Position numbers and translations under genes: made by a program. The notes below the pieces were generated by a model. That model was not told the origin of the DNA, searched no databases, and worked only from the letters and a program-made list of their open reading frames with translations. Below are positions 1-10,905 of a DNA stretch of 64,000 bases, in pieces (the first letter of the stretch is position 1; each line of letters begins with the position of its first letter). Source of the stretch: Thalassia testudinum (taxonomy: Eukaryota > Streptophyta > Magnoliopsida > Alismatales > Hydrocharitaceae). The stretch spans positions 94,674,001-94,738,000 of the forward strand of contig JAZHRO010000063.1 in the NCBI GenBank assembly GCA_037157565.1, given 5' to 3'.

Positions 1-98
1 ACACTGACGGAGGATGGAAGAGGCCTTATCAGCCAGAGTACTCACAGGGTCATCGGGAGATGAGGCACACAACACCCGCAGGGAAGTAATCTCATTTT

Positions 99-299
99 GT
101 GGGGCCACTAGTGGCCATTGGAGGCCCCAAACAAAGCCCAGCTGCCATCACCAAACCCCCACCCAGCCACCATCAGGGACCGATTGAGGGAGGAGGTCGT
201 ATCCCTCTCTGCTACCAGTGTGGCCAGCCGGGCCACATCAGGAGGGACTACCCATCTAGGGCCGGACCACAGCAGATGCTCCCCACACCGAGTGCTTGA
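99..299 (+). pseudogene. Element A gag C-terminus with zinc knuckle
   Basis: This open stretch encodes the end of gag with the nucleocapsid knuckle CYQCGQPGHIRRDY. The canonical pattern is C-X2-C-X4-H-X4-C; here the fourth ligand is Tyr (TAC in place of TGC), so zinc binding should be impaired. Element B keeps Cys at this position and element C also has Tyr. The knuckle normally packages element RNA. The rest of gag lies upstream of the window. The stop at the end of this frame shows decay. Confidence 0.8.
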
Positions 300-389
300 G
301 GCCAATCTAGTGGTCGCAGTCACCAGGCGCATGGAGGATAGCAGTCACAAGAAGGGTACCAGCCAACTGCTGCTCGCCCGACCCAGAGC

Positions 390-980
390 GTGGCCGCTTC
401 ATTTGCACCCAGGGCTGAGGGGCATATCAATGCCCTAACACACAGAGACGCCATTACTTTAGGTTCTGTGGTGACAGGTATAGTTACCGTTTCCTGCAGA
501 TTAGTCTACGTTCTTTTCAATTTTGGTGCCACACACTCTTTTGTCTCCTCGAGCTTTGTCATCAATTTGGGGCCGAGCAGTGTACTGTTAGAGGTTCCGT
601 TCCTGATCAGAGGATCAGGTGGACAGTTGTTCGTAGTAGAGGAGGTCTTTACAGACTGTGAGGTCACTATAGGGGGACACAATCTTCTCGCTGACTTGAT
701 AGTGATCCCGATGGAGGACTTTGGCATGATCCTAGGGATGGAGTGGCTGTCCGTCTATCACGCCCTAGTGGACTATTTTGGGAGGAAGATCATCTTCTCC
801 ATACCGGAGTTACCTCCATTTGAATTTCACAGCCAGTCGGTAGACGGAGGTTTCAGGTGCATCTCCACGCTTCGGACAGTGAAGCTTTTGAGTCAGGGGT
901 GTGAGGGCTTCTTAGCTTGTGTGGTAGCAAAGCCTAGCCCCGTGGCCGACTTTCAGAGTATCCTGGCGGTCTGCGAATAA
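390..980 (+). pseudogene. Element A aspartic protease region
   Basis: The frame carries a retropepsin-like domain with the active-site segment FNFGATHSF at about residues 42-50 and the downstream ILGMEWL motif typical of gypsy proteases. The family active site is D-[ST]-G. Here the catalytic Asp is Asn (codon at 518-520) and the next residue is Phe, so this copy cannot be an active protease. Elements B and C have DFG and DFS at the same place. The frame ends in a stop at the start of RT (after VCE), where B reads on to a Pro-Asp-Val-Phe stretch. Confidence 0.8.
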
Positions 981-2330
981 CCCGACGTCTTCCCAAAGGA
1001 GCTGTCAAGACTACCGCCTGAGCATGAGATCAAGTTTAAGATCTCATTAGTACCGGGGACCAGCCCCATTTCTACTGCACCATATAAGATGGCGCCACTT
1101 GAGCTGCGAGAGCTCAAGTCACAGTTACAGGACCTGTTGGATAAGGGCTTTGTGAGGCCCAGTGCATCCCCGTGGGAAGCCCTATGTTGTTCGTAAAGAA
1201 GGATGATACCCTGCGACTTTGTATTGACTACTGACAGCTGAATCAGGTCACCATCAAGAATAAATACCCGCTACCTCATATCGACGACCTCTTTGACCAG
1301 TTGAGAGATGCTACAGTGCTCTCAAAGATAGATCTGAGGTCAGGTTATCACCAGTTGAGGATCAAGAAGACCAACATCTCCAAGATAGCTTCCCGTACTC
1401 AATATAGGCACTACGAGTTCTTGGTCATGTCGTTTGAGCCGACCAACACCCCTACTACTTTCATGGACATGATGAACCGTGTTTTCAGGCCATACTTGGA
1501 CTAGTTTGTGGTGGTGTTCATTGATGACGTCCTAGTCTACTCTCGGGATCAGGCACACATGGACAACATTTATGTATGGTCCTGGATACCTTGAGACGAC
1601 GTCGGCTGTACGCCAAGATAGCAATTGCAAGTTTTGGCTAGGACAAGTGACCTTCTTGGGCCATGTCATTTCAGGAGACGGCTTGGCTGTGGACCCAGCC
1701 AAGGTCGAGGCCGTACTCAGTTGGGAGAGGCCACGCACAGTGATAGAGATACGCAGCTTTCTGGGACTGGCAGGTTCCTACCGGTGATTTATCAGAGGAT
1801 TCTCTCAGATTGCATGTCCTATGACTCAGCTAACCTAGAAGGACGTGCCCTTTTCCTAGACAGACGAGTGTGAGTCAGGCTTTTAGGAGTTGAAGGAAAG
1901 ACTGACTTCAGCTCCTGTGCTACCATCCCAAACAGCAGCGGCCAGTTCGTGGTTTACACTTACACTTCATTGCAGGGGTTGGGTGGTGTGCTCATGCAGC
2001 GGGGTCATGTTGTCACTTACGCTTCGTGGCAACTAAAACACCATGAGCATAGCTACCCCACCCATGACTTAGAGCTGGCAGCAGTTGTCTTCGCGCTGAA
2101 GACATAGAGGCACTACCTCTATGGTGAGACATTCGAGATCTTCACAGATCACAAAAGCCTCAAGTATCTATTCCACCAGAAGGAGCTCAACATGAGACAG
2201 AGACGTTGGTTAGAGCTCCTGAAGGACTACAACTGCAGCATCTCCTACCACCCAGGGAAGGCCAATGTAGTGGCTGACGCCTTGAGCCGGAAGGCGCCTG
2301 GCCACTTAGCCAATTTACGGGCACAGAGTT
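981..2330 (+). pseudogene. Element A reverse transcriptase and RNase H, broken
   Basis: Translation in several frames gives gypsy RT pieces: the [11 protein letters not shown] finger region, [14 protein letters not shown], and the catalytic box FIDD at 1517-1528, followed by TFLGHVIS and RSFLGL of the connection region. RNase H follows ([13 protein letters not shown], then [15 protein letters not shown] near 2250-2290). At least one frameshift lies near 1175, and in-frame stops occur near 1232, 1502, 1785 and 2105. The enzyme would copy the element RNA in virus-like particles; this copy cannot be translated whole. Confidence 0.85.
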
Positions 2331-3875
2331 GGAGACTCATGGAGGAGGTGGGCAGTTGGCGACCCGGGGAGTCACAAGGGTAATGCAGGTCAGTGACAGT
2401 GACGCGGTAAGCATGACCAGAGCTGATTGACGGCATCATTACAGGGCAGATGGTCGATCCGTACTTACAAACACTGCAAGACAGAGTGTTGATAGGGGAC
2501 TCAGGAGACTTTTCCTTCTCAGACAAGATTCTGCGAATGAAGGGACGCTTATGCATTCCTAGAGATGAGTTATTTTGAGAGCTCCTGACTGAGGCGCACG
2601 GATCAAGGTTCAGCATACGTCCCGGGAATACAAAGATGTACCATGATCTGCGATGTGACTTCTAGTGGAGAGGGATGAAGCAGGATGTTGTGAGTTTGTT
2701 CAGCAGTGCTTGGTATGCCAGCAGGTGAAGGCCGAGCACCAGAGGCCAGCAAGGCCATTACAGCCACTTCCTGTGCCAGAGTGAAAGTGAGAAAGTATCA
2801 CCATGGACTTGGTGGTTGGTCTATCAGTTACACAGCGAGCACACGATGTAGTTTGGGTGATAGTAGACAGACTGACGAAGATGGCACAGTTCTTGCCGAT
2901 CCGAGTCACCTTTGGGCTGGCACAGCTAGCAGAGTGATACATTAGAGATGCGGTGCATCGGTATGGACTCCCTCGCGAGATCGTATTCGACAGGAATACT
3001 CGTTTCACTTCCCAGTTCTGGGCAGAGTTTCAGCAGGCATTGGGAATCCGTCTGAGTTCAGTGCCGCCTAACATCCCCAGACCGACAGGCAGTCAGAGCG
3101 CACCATGTAGATACTCGAGGATCTCCTACGCACTTGTGTACTAGAGTGAAGAGGCTCCTAGGAGGAGCATTTACCCCTAGCAGAGTTTGCATACAATAAC
3201 AGCTATCATTCGAGCATCGGCATGGCACCTTACGAGGTTCTATACGAGAGGAAGTGTATTGCACCCTTAAGTTGGGTCAAGGTGGGAACCAAGTGGGAGG
3301 TTGGTCCCAGGTTGATCTGGAAGAGTCAGGAGGTGATAGAACAGATTCATAGATGGCTCCGTACTGTCAGAAGCAGGTAAAAGATATATGCGGATACGAA
3401 GCACAAAGAGGTATAGTTTGAGGTTGGGGATCACGTCTTCCTCTGTGTTTCGCCCATGAAGGGCTTGCAGTGTTTTGGGGTAAAAGGGAAGCTTGTGTCG
3501 AGGTTTGTAGGGTCCTTTGAGGTCTTGGAGCGGGTAGGACCCATTGCTTACCGACTTGCCCTTCCTCCCCAACTCTCTGGAGTGCACGACGTGTTCCATG
3601 TGTCCAACCTTAGGAAGTACGTTGCCGATCCCAGCCATGTTTTGAGCCACGAGAGCGTCAAGGTGGAAGACGACCTGACCTATCCCGAGAGGCCAGTACA
3701 GATACTAGACAGAGTCATCTGGAGTCTAAGACAGAAGCAAGTACCACTGGTGAAAGTCCTATGGGGAAGCCAGCGGTACGAGGAGGTGACCTGGGAGCCT
3801 GAGGCAACAATGCGAAAGCAGTACTTGGAGCTCTTTGAGGGTATGTCTCTTCTGACCTACTTTGATCCTCTTTAA
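2331..3875 (+). pseudogene. Element A integrase with C-terminal chromodomain, broken
   Basis: Integrase remnants run from the HHCC region (near 2590-2760) through the core (RDTRF-like segment near 2985-3010 and the HHPQTDG-like segment near 3075) to the LSGVHDVFHVSNLRKYV block at about 3580-3625. The last open frame (3456-3875) ends with a chromodomain: RQKQVPLVKVLWGSQRYEEV followed by TWEPE. In chromoviruses this module targets integration to chromatin carrying certain histone marks. Stops and shifts in the core make it a pseudogene, though the final 139 codons stay open. Confidence 0.85.
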
Positions 3876-3920
3876 GCTTTTTATGCGCTTTTACATTATT
3901 TTCTACACCCTACTTAGCTC

Positions 3921-3955
3921 AAGTTTCGGGGATGAAACTTCCTTTAGGTTTGTTA
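3921..3955 (+). other. Element A polypurine tract region
   Basis: The purine-rich stretch around TTTCGGGGATGAAAC lies just upstream of the 3' LTR and marks plus-strand DNA priming. The same block occurs before the 3' LTRs of B (near 41277-41306) and C (minus strand, 47622-47660), which lets the LTR boundary be set at the following TGTT. Confidence 0.7.
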
Positions 3956-6775
3956 TGTTGAAATGACCCTTCTAAGGATCATTGGGAATTTTTCTGGAAA
4001 GTTAGGGATGTAAATGCGAAAACTTGGACTCTTTGAGTTGAGTGTGTGGTTTCTTCAGGAAGAAGAGAGTTTGTCAGGGGGAAACACCGCAATTCTTTCC
4101 CTCTCTCTCCTCTTCCTTACCCACACACACACGCACACTCCCTCTCCAAACCCAAAACCCTAACCCCACTCCCACTTCTATTTAACCCCTCCACCCCCCT
4201 CCATCTCCACACCACCTTCATCTCCTTCCCCCTACTGGCAACCATCTTCTTCCCCGCCCCCTGCCACAGCGAGTGGAGAAGAAGGAGAGGGACGAGATGA
4301 GGAGAGAGGGTGAGAGTGTGAGCGAGGAAGAGAGAGAGAGCGAGGACGTGGGAGAGAGGAGGAAGCTCGGGGAGCTTGAGTGGGTGGCCGGAGGAGCACA
4401 AGCGAGGGAGCTCGCGCATGTGGAACACCTTGCTGCGAGTGCAGCCGCAAGCGTCGAAGTTGCGAGGGGGAGCCGCGGCCACGGGAGCTCAGAGGAGCTC
4501 GTGCGGGAGAAGGCGAGCATGCACACGAGGAGGGGCTCGTTGAGAAGAGCGTCTCGACCCCCTGCAGCTGCTGGAGCTGCTGCTGGCGTGCTACGGGTGG
4601 AGGCAGGGAGGAAGACAAGCTGCGCAAGGAGTCACTGGATACTGGATTATTCCAGTATCAGATGTTTGTAGAATCTGCTAGACGTCTGGAGCAACAGCGG
4701 ACGTCCAGAGCTGAGGCTAGACGTTTGAAAACTCGCGAAGTGCCGAGGTAAGCATCCTGAACGTGCATGCATGCGTACATTACGCACGTAACGTTGCACT
4801 GTCGAAGGCTTTAACTTACGAGTGTGTACGCAGGTACAAGCCTTGGAAAGGCACGCAAGCACGCTCTTCGAGATGCTTTAGGACGTCTGGACATCTCCAC
4901 AGACGTCTAATAGACGCATTGGACGTCCGAGCGAGCTGACAGACGTCTGGAAAGACCCAGGACGATCGTGAAAAGGTTCCAGACATCCACCAACAGTGCA
5001 GGGAAGCAAGGTGAGGTTCTAAGATCATTTAAGACGTCTGGGTCTACTCCCAGACATCTGATTTTAGACAGTATGTACATTTTTGGCTTGTTTAGAGCCC
5101 AATTGAAATCAAATTTATGCAAACGAAATACCATTTTTTTCCACTCGAGTTTCTCTACGTGTTAGTGTCAATTATATACTATTTTGAACTCATCTGATGT
5201 GGCTTAGTCACTAACATAGGTTGCCAGCCTGTAGCATGTTTGGGGCCCGTAGAGACGATAGGACCTACGTTCTAACCCCCATTCCTCCTGTGTTTCTCGG
5301 TAGAGTGGTTTACCTTAATATTAAGATTTAAATAAGTAAAATGCTTATCTAGAATAACTTGATTGAACCCTAGGATGTGAAATGAACCCTAAAGCAGAAA
5401 CGAATGAATATTGCATTAGCTAAACTGTTTACTTGAGATGCATGTTAAACCCTAATTGCTAGCAAGTGTATTAATTAAGTTGATATGATGCTTCCTCAGT
5501 TAGTAAAACATGAGCTACCTGTTATAAAAATACGAAACCCGAAATGCAAACAGTGAGATCTGAATGTTGAGAAATAGAATGAAAGGAATACAAGTACGAA
5601 TCCTACATGGAATTAGGAGAACTCCTGTGTACGGAAAGAACTTAGTAAGTAGACGGGAAGTGAGCTGGCCCTTGTGTATACAGTACCAAGGAGAGCAACT
5701 GTCTCGTAGAGTAGAGGGGAGCCTGCCGCCCCTTGGGTTTAGACCCGGGGTGGGTTTGGCTACTCTACGTCGACTCTTGTTTGGCCCTCGCATACGTGGT
5801 ATCGATGTGAGCCACTTAGCGTAGAGAGGGAGCTAGCCACCCCATGGGGCCCGGGGTTAGGACTAGCCACCCTACACCAACTCTTGTTAGGCCTACTGGG
5901 CAAACCGGGATAGTCGGATAAGGGTAAGCAGACTGTGGAGAGGCGAGACCCCTGTTCTGTTCTAAGAGGGCAAGACCCTATACTATTCTGTGCTCTACCT
6001 TAGGTGTACCCGCTAACGCAAACGACTGACCGCGTGCCAGTGTAGGGTAGCTACTGGTGCGCTTATCGCACGTGCCGTAGTCACCGCTACGTCGTGACCG
6101 TGACCTCAGGGTGGTTGACTAGGTGTAGGACTACCACGGGGGCCTCTCTCAGCTAGGAGAGAACCACGTGCACATCCTACCTCACGGGAAAGACTGCAAT
6201 CAAGATCGTTCCCTTGAGGAACAGACAAGATCAAGAGATGTCCAGATTTATAAGAGAATAAACAAATCAGAACTACTTAGTTGAGATAAATAAAAATGAA
6301 TAATTAATTAGTTGCTTGTCTTGTGTTAATTACATGTAAATGGTTTAATTACCACTCTACTTAGCATTAGCTGACTATGGAATTTTATAACCTTGTTTAG
6401 GTCAGGGAGTTGAGCAACCAGCACCACCGGCTGCAGAGGGAGCTGGGCCCAGTCGAGCCTAGCCTTAGCTGTTGTCGTTTTCTGTTCCAACACGTTCTTT
6501 TGTTGCAGTAGTGAGTATTTGTTATATGTAATACTATTTATATTATATTTCCGCTTTACTTTCCCCTGTTGTAGTTGTGATGGCCTGTAATATTATGAGA
6601 CATTTTGTTCTATTTCCTTTACTATCTCTGTATTATTTTTTGCCTAGTTACATTGTACTTGTGGTTGTTGAATATTTTCTGCTTTTGGTTATTTCTCGTT
6701 GGACGACTAGGTCTTGGGATTAGTCGAGGCAAGCCGGTCACGGGTCCTATAGGGATCTGAGATCAGGTTGTAACA
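3956..6775 (+). repeat. Element A 3' LTR (2.8 kb)
   Basis: The LTR begins TGTTGAAATG after the polypurine tract and ends in GTAACA. It shares its downstream two-thirds with the LTRs of B and C, while the first few hundred bases are divergent. A weak TATA-like CTATTTAA sits at about 4178-4186, roughly 220 bp from the LTR start. Copies of a GACGTC palindrome and its decayed forms cluster at 4680-4730 and 4880-5060. Short open frames near 4273-4751 are probably leader sequence rather than genes. Confidence 0.8.
5705..5769 (+). other. Conserved LTR hairpin (element A copy)
   Basis: CGTAGAGTAG at 5705-5714 is the exact reverse complement of CTACTCTACG at 5760-5769, leaving a 45-base loop. A diverged second module of the same layout follows (about 5821-5880), with weaker pairing. 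Elements B and C have the corresponding pair of hairpins with different stem bases, which suggests selection on pairing in the element RNA. No protein-coding role is visible. Confidence 0.5.
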
Positions 6776-8560
6776 ACGAGTGGCTTGGAAAGAGTCATAG
6801 ACTATGGCTTACATATACTATTACTCCATGAAAAAGACAAGTTCAAAAGTGCTCCAACCCATGAAGTACACAACGAAGGCCTATACATGAAGAGAAGGCA
6901 CATATACGAGGAGAAGAATGAAAATGGGGGAAAATATATGAAACCTAGAAGGTTCAAAGAAAAATGGAAAATGAAAACAAGAAAGAATAAAGCAAGAGAA
7001 GAAATGCATGGCTACTTCAACGTAAAGTAGATGTGCTAAGAAGCTTTGAAGCACACACGAAAACCTGGAAACTTCGAAGGACAACAGAAATTGAACACAC
7101 CAAAGGATGCCATGGGAAGGGACACCGCTTCAATGCAAAGCAAATGTACTGAGAAGCTTCACAGCACACTTGAAAACCTGGAAACTTCAAAGGACAACTA
7201 AAATGCACCAAACAATACCGTGGAAATGCACACCGCTTCAACGCAAACCAGATGTGTTGAGGAGCTTCGCAGTACACCCAACAACCTGGAAGCTTCGGAG
7301 GACACCTTCCGCAGGCTCCATTGCTTCAACGCAAAATAGTTGTCCTAAGAAACTTCAAAGCACACCTTGAAAAGAAGCCACCAAAAAATGACGAAAAGCG
7401 AGCCTACTATTGTCATGTAGGAGGCACATGAAAATGGGAGCACAACAAAAATTGGGTGGGGAACCTCGGAAAGTGCCTCGGGATAAACACGGGCCACCTC
7501 GAGATTGGGAGCACGTTGGAAAGTTTATTGAATAAAGCTTATGTTATCTGTTTTTCAATTTGCAAAGAGTTAGTGGTGGGACACCACTAAGGACTAGAGG
7601 GCCAGTACTCAAAAAGGGAGGCCTAACCAGAATGCCTGAGGGTAGCTTTACTTAAACTTATTACATCACTCTATGAGGACTAGGACTCAAATCGATTTCC
7701 CTCATGGAAAGGAAACCTCGAGTTAACTCTGTGAAGAGATCAGCTAACTGGAGGTTGGACCTCTAGTGTCCATGGCAAGGTGGTTAGCAAGGCTTGCAGT
7801 GCACGCCCCAACTCCTTAGTCAACCATCGAGACTTGCAGTGAATGTCCCACGAGGGATCCCCAAAAAAAATTCATGAGTCAACCACTTGAGGATGGACAC
7901 GAAAACATAGTTCACAACAGTCATCTCAGGTAATCCACAGCCCTGAAGATAAGGGGTTGTGAGCTGCTGAAGGTTGGGATAGCCAACCCAGACTCCAGGG
8001 AAAGAAAATATTTAACCAGAGTTCACCTAAACCCGAGTGGGGTAATTTGAGTGATAGGGCCAACAAGTGGAATGAGGAGGTGGCGTCCCAATTGGCCCAT
8101 GTCACGAGTCTTGACTAAGAACCAGGAACTCAACAGTGACCCAACCTATCAGAAAGGAATGCATTGTGATAACACATACACACAAAAAGAAAAAAGAAAA
8201 GAACTAAACACTAAGGCCTTTCTTCTACACTTATGCTATCATACACACACACACACACCATTGGTTTTTCATAGTTTAGCTCAAGCTCTACTAAGCCGAG
8301 GCGATGCCTAAGAATTCAAGTTGCTTAAAGGCGGGCCCACCTACTTTGATAAAGGCTCCACATGGCCTGGATCTTGGTCCCCGTGCCACGTCAAGTGGAG
8401 GCTGTGATTGACGAGCACAGTTGGGAAGAGCTATAACGATTGCCATTAGACAGTGGCTACTATGACATTTTCTCCATTTTGTTGAATAGCAGGTAGACTG
8501 ATCCTCTGTGGTGTAGGATAGCTTGTTGAAATGGAGTTGTAGTGATGATATATATATATA
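6776..8560. other. Unassigned intergenic sequence
   Basis: Between the end of element A and the inverted-repeat element there is no convincing gene. It holds the tandem repeat at 7017-7372 and a short CA run near 8243-8258; otherwise nothing recognisable. The open frames are short and do not resemble known domains. It may be the untranslated part of an old retroelement, but no primer site, polypurine tract or LTR pair was found. Confidence 0.4.
7017..7372 (+). repeat. ~110-bp tandem repeat, about 3.4 units
   Basis: Three units and part of a fourth lie head to tail. Each holds a GAAGCTT-like box, then GCACAC or GTACAC, an AACCTGGAA box, then AAGGACA or GAGGACA and CGCTTCAA. Unit starts are near 7017, 7130 and 7239, with the partial copy from about 7327. 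Units differ at many bases and the third is about 20 bp shorter. Open frames on both strands across the array simply follow the periodicity. Confidence 0.7.
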
Positions 8561-8760
8561 GGAAAAGTATCTAGAGAGCACTGTACTCATAAATATCAAA
8601 ATGAGCACTAATTCTCCACCGTCTGATTTGCTATTAATCTTGATGAAACCACTCCCTACATCATATAGTGGTTTCATTCAGTGATTTTACTAATTATCAT
8701 CGTTAACAAATCTTTTTTATGGTAGTTATTTTGTTACGTTATATTTTGCAATCACTTTTA
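8561..8760 (+). repeat. Left terminal inverted repeat of the Mutator-like element
   Basis: Begins GGAAAAGTAT directly after a TA run. It pairs with 15925-16093 over about 165 bp, with one extra ~30-bp segment on this side (about 8655-8690). The pairing blocks are listed under the element. Confidence 0.6.
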
Positions 8761-8829
8761 AATATAATACGTAATATTCGCTTAGTTTGTTTGAGTCGAC
8801 TTCACCACCATCATCATTTTCCATGGTCC

Positions 8830-9960
8830 ACAATTCATAATAATTTATATTATAGATGTTAGAATCCATGCTGTCATACATTTTATTATATAGACACAAT
8901 TGCATTACACCTTTAAATATAAATGTGTGTTGTACTATTTTATTTCATTCCTGATGTCTTTTGCATATTTCAGCAATAACTACAATATTTAATGAACCAT
9001 ATCACTAATTACATAAATTGTATTACAACGTTAGCTTGTCTTTTTTAAATTCAATAACTATTAAAACCACGATAATGATAAGCACTTATATGACGCGTAA
9101 ATGTATTTGTTACAACTTACGTTGTTTCTATTACATTGTCAAGGATTTTTTGTCACAATCAACTCCACTTTATGTTACAACACGTCCTCTAAGCTATTAC
9201 AACATTTTATTTTTTTTAATGCTTACGTTACGCCATCTTTATCGAATAAATTATGTAATTTCTGCCATGTTATTACTATACTTGTTTTATGTATTAAGGA
9301 TATGTTATTGTACTGAGATTGTAATACAAATTATAATATACTTATTTTATGTATTAAATTAACATTGTAATACAAATTACATTAAAAAACATGAAAATAA
9401 TTGTAATCTAATGGTATATACTTTGATTAAAATGTATTTACAAAATCGATACAATAACATACATGTAATATAGAAACCAATTATAGTAAAAGCCTCGAAA
9501 CATTAATGTAATTTATTCAATAAAAATAACATAGGGTAAGTATTGAAAACAATAAAACATTATAATACATATCTAAGAGAATGCATTGTAATATGATATG
9601 TATTTGATTGTAACAAAAAACCTTTAACAATGTATTAGAAATAACATAAGTTATAACAAATAGATATACAGGTTGTAAGCACGTGGTTATTAATTACATA
9701 TTATAATTAATGATGTATTACGTATAAAACCTCGGTAACAAAATATGAAAGTGTAATACATATTAAGTGTAGCACACATTAATAGTTGAAGTTGTAATAT
9801 AATGCTTCTATACAATTACTTGTATCACTTAGTGGATTCCAAAGCGTGTAATACAAATCGTAAATAATTGTAAAACAAGATGGGTATGTGCATTGAAAGA
9901 AACCGATGTTGTAATACACAAGACATGTCAGGGCGTTGTAGACGTGATGAAAGCAGTTGA
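8830..9960 (+). repeat. AT-rich subterminal region with recurring TGTAATACA motif
   Basis: About 1.1 kb inside the left terminus is very AT-rich and contains many copies of TGTAATAC and variants (for example near 9317, 9367, 9752, 9849 and 9913). A similar but sparser set lies at 12840-13200 near the other side. No gene is supported here. Subterminal motif clusters are known transposase-binding sites in some plant DNA transposons; that role here is inference. Confidence 0.45.
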
Positions 9961-10716
9961 TGGAATGCAAAACGGCATTTTCAAAAAAAATGAAAGTAAG
10001 GCACTCTCTTAACCACAACTATTGAGAAGGCAACGAACAACGAAGTCGAAAGGGGGCGAGAGTTGCAGTGAAGCAAAGAAGGCGATAGTGTTGCTGGAAG
10101 AAAGACGATCAAGATCAAGTTATATTGTTGAAATAAACGCATAAAATAAATAAATAAAAACATATGCATTTCCAACGTTTTCGCATAAATCAAAAATATT
10201 AAATCAAGCAAGTCAAATATGATTTAGCAAGATCAAAAATAAAATAAAGAACAAATAACATGTAATAGCATAAATAAACAAAACGAATAAAGGTTAGAGT
10301 TACTCCAATCGAAGCACCCATTAAGAACCTCACTTAGAGAAGGTATCGCCTCCCACAATATCGATGCATCAGGGTCAAACGAACTCCATTCAGGATATGA
10401 CGATCCACCTCCAAGATTCGACGCATTATGATCTTAGACGTCCTCAAAAAACTACCTCAGGAGAACGAAGTTGAGGCAATTTGGTTTCCAACTAAATTCT
10501 TGACTAATCTACAATTTAATGATTTGATTAACCAAAAACTTCTCATTGATCTCTCAATCTACTTGTGCAAGATTGACAAAAGCGATTGGAGATTCTTTCA
10601 CCAATCTCACCTCAAACCAACGCACCACGAAAGAGAAATAAGAACGAGAGAGAGAGAGGGAGAGAGTGGAGAGAGGTTTTCTGCTCTTATTGTATGTCCA
10701 ATGAGAGCCCTCTCAT

Positions 10717-10734
10717 GGCTCTTATATAGAGCCC
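10717..10734 (-). promoter_or_regulatory. TATA box of the solo LTR at 10126-11259
   Basis: GGGCTCTATATAAGAGCC on the minus strand is a near-consensus plant TATA box inside a near-perfect inverted repeat. Transcription would start about 30 bp downstream, near 10690. It supports the assigned orientation of the LTR. Confidence 0.55.
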
Positions 10735-10837
10735 ATGATCAAATGTTTATGAAAATTTTCATTTCATGGAAATACGACAATTGATAGACCAATTAAGTCC
10801 ATTGACCAAAATAAATTGGTCAATCAAAGTTGACTTT

Positions 10838-10905
10838 TTGGTCGACCAAACCAATTGATCGACCAAACTTAACTCAATGATCGATCAAAACAATTGGTCG
10901 ACCAA
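10838..10905. promoter_or_regulatory. Array of four 12-bp palindromes in LTR U3
   Basis: TTGGTCGACCAA occurs exactly at 10838-10849 and 10894-10905. One-mismatch relatives of a perfect palindrome lie at 10855-10866 and 10877-10888. Spacing is 17, 22 and 17 bp. The array is upstream of the minus-strand TATA box, where enhancer elements would be expected. Further TTGACCAA half-sites flank it on both sides. The binding factor is unknown. Confidence 0.55.

Larger units (their letters stand above)
1..6775 (+). mobile_element. Chromovirus 'A' (Ty3/gypsy, Tekay/Del-like), 3' part with 3' LTR
   Basis: The window opens inside the gag region of a plus-strand Ty3/gypsy element. Domains follow in the order gag zinc knuckle, aspartic protease, RT, RNase H, integrase and a C-terminal chromodomain, then a polypurine tract and a 2.8-kb LTR. 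A chromodomain after integrase, a long LTR and close similarity to element B, which has a Met-tRNA-type primer site, fit the Tekay/Del clade of chromoviruses; the clade name is inferred. Many stops and frameshifts show it is dead. The 5' LTR lies before the window, so the LTR pair cannot be compared. The five bases after the LTR are ACGAG, the expected target duplication. Confidence 0.9.

Noticed and set aside
4273..4751. Open frames on both strands in element A's LTR
   Set aside because: Purine-rich LTR leader produces Glu/Arg or Ser/Leu-rich frames on opposite strands. Frames are not conserved in B or C.
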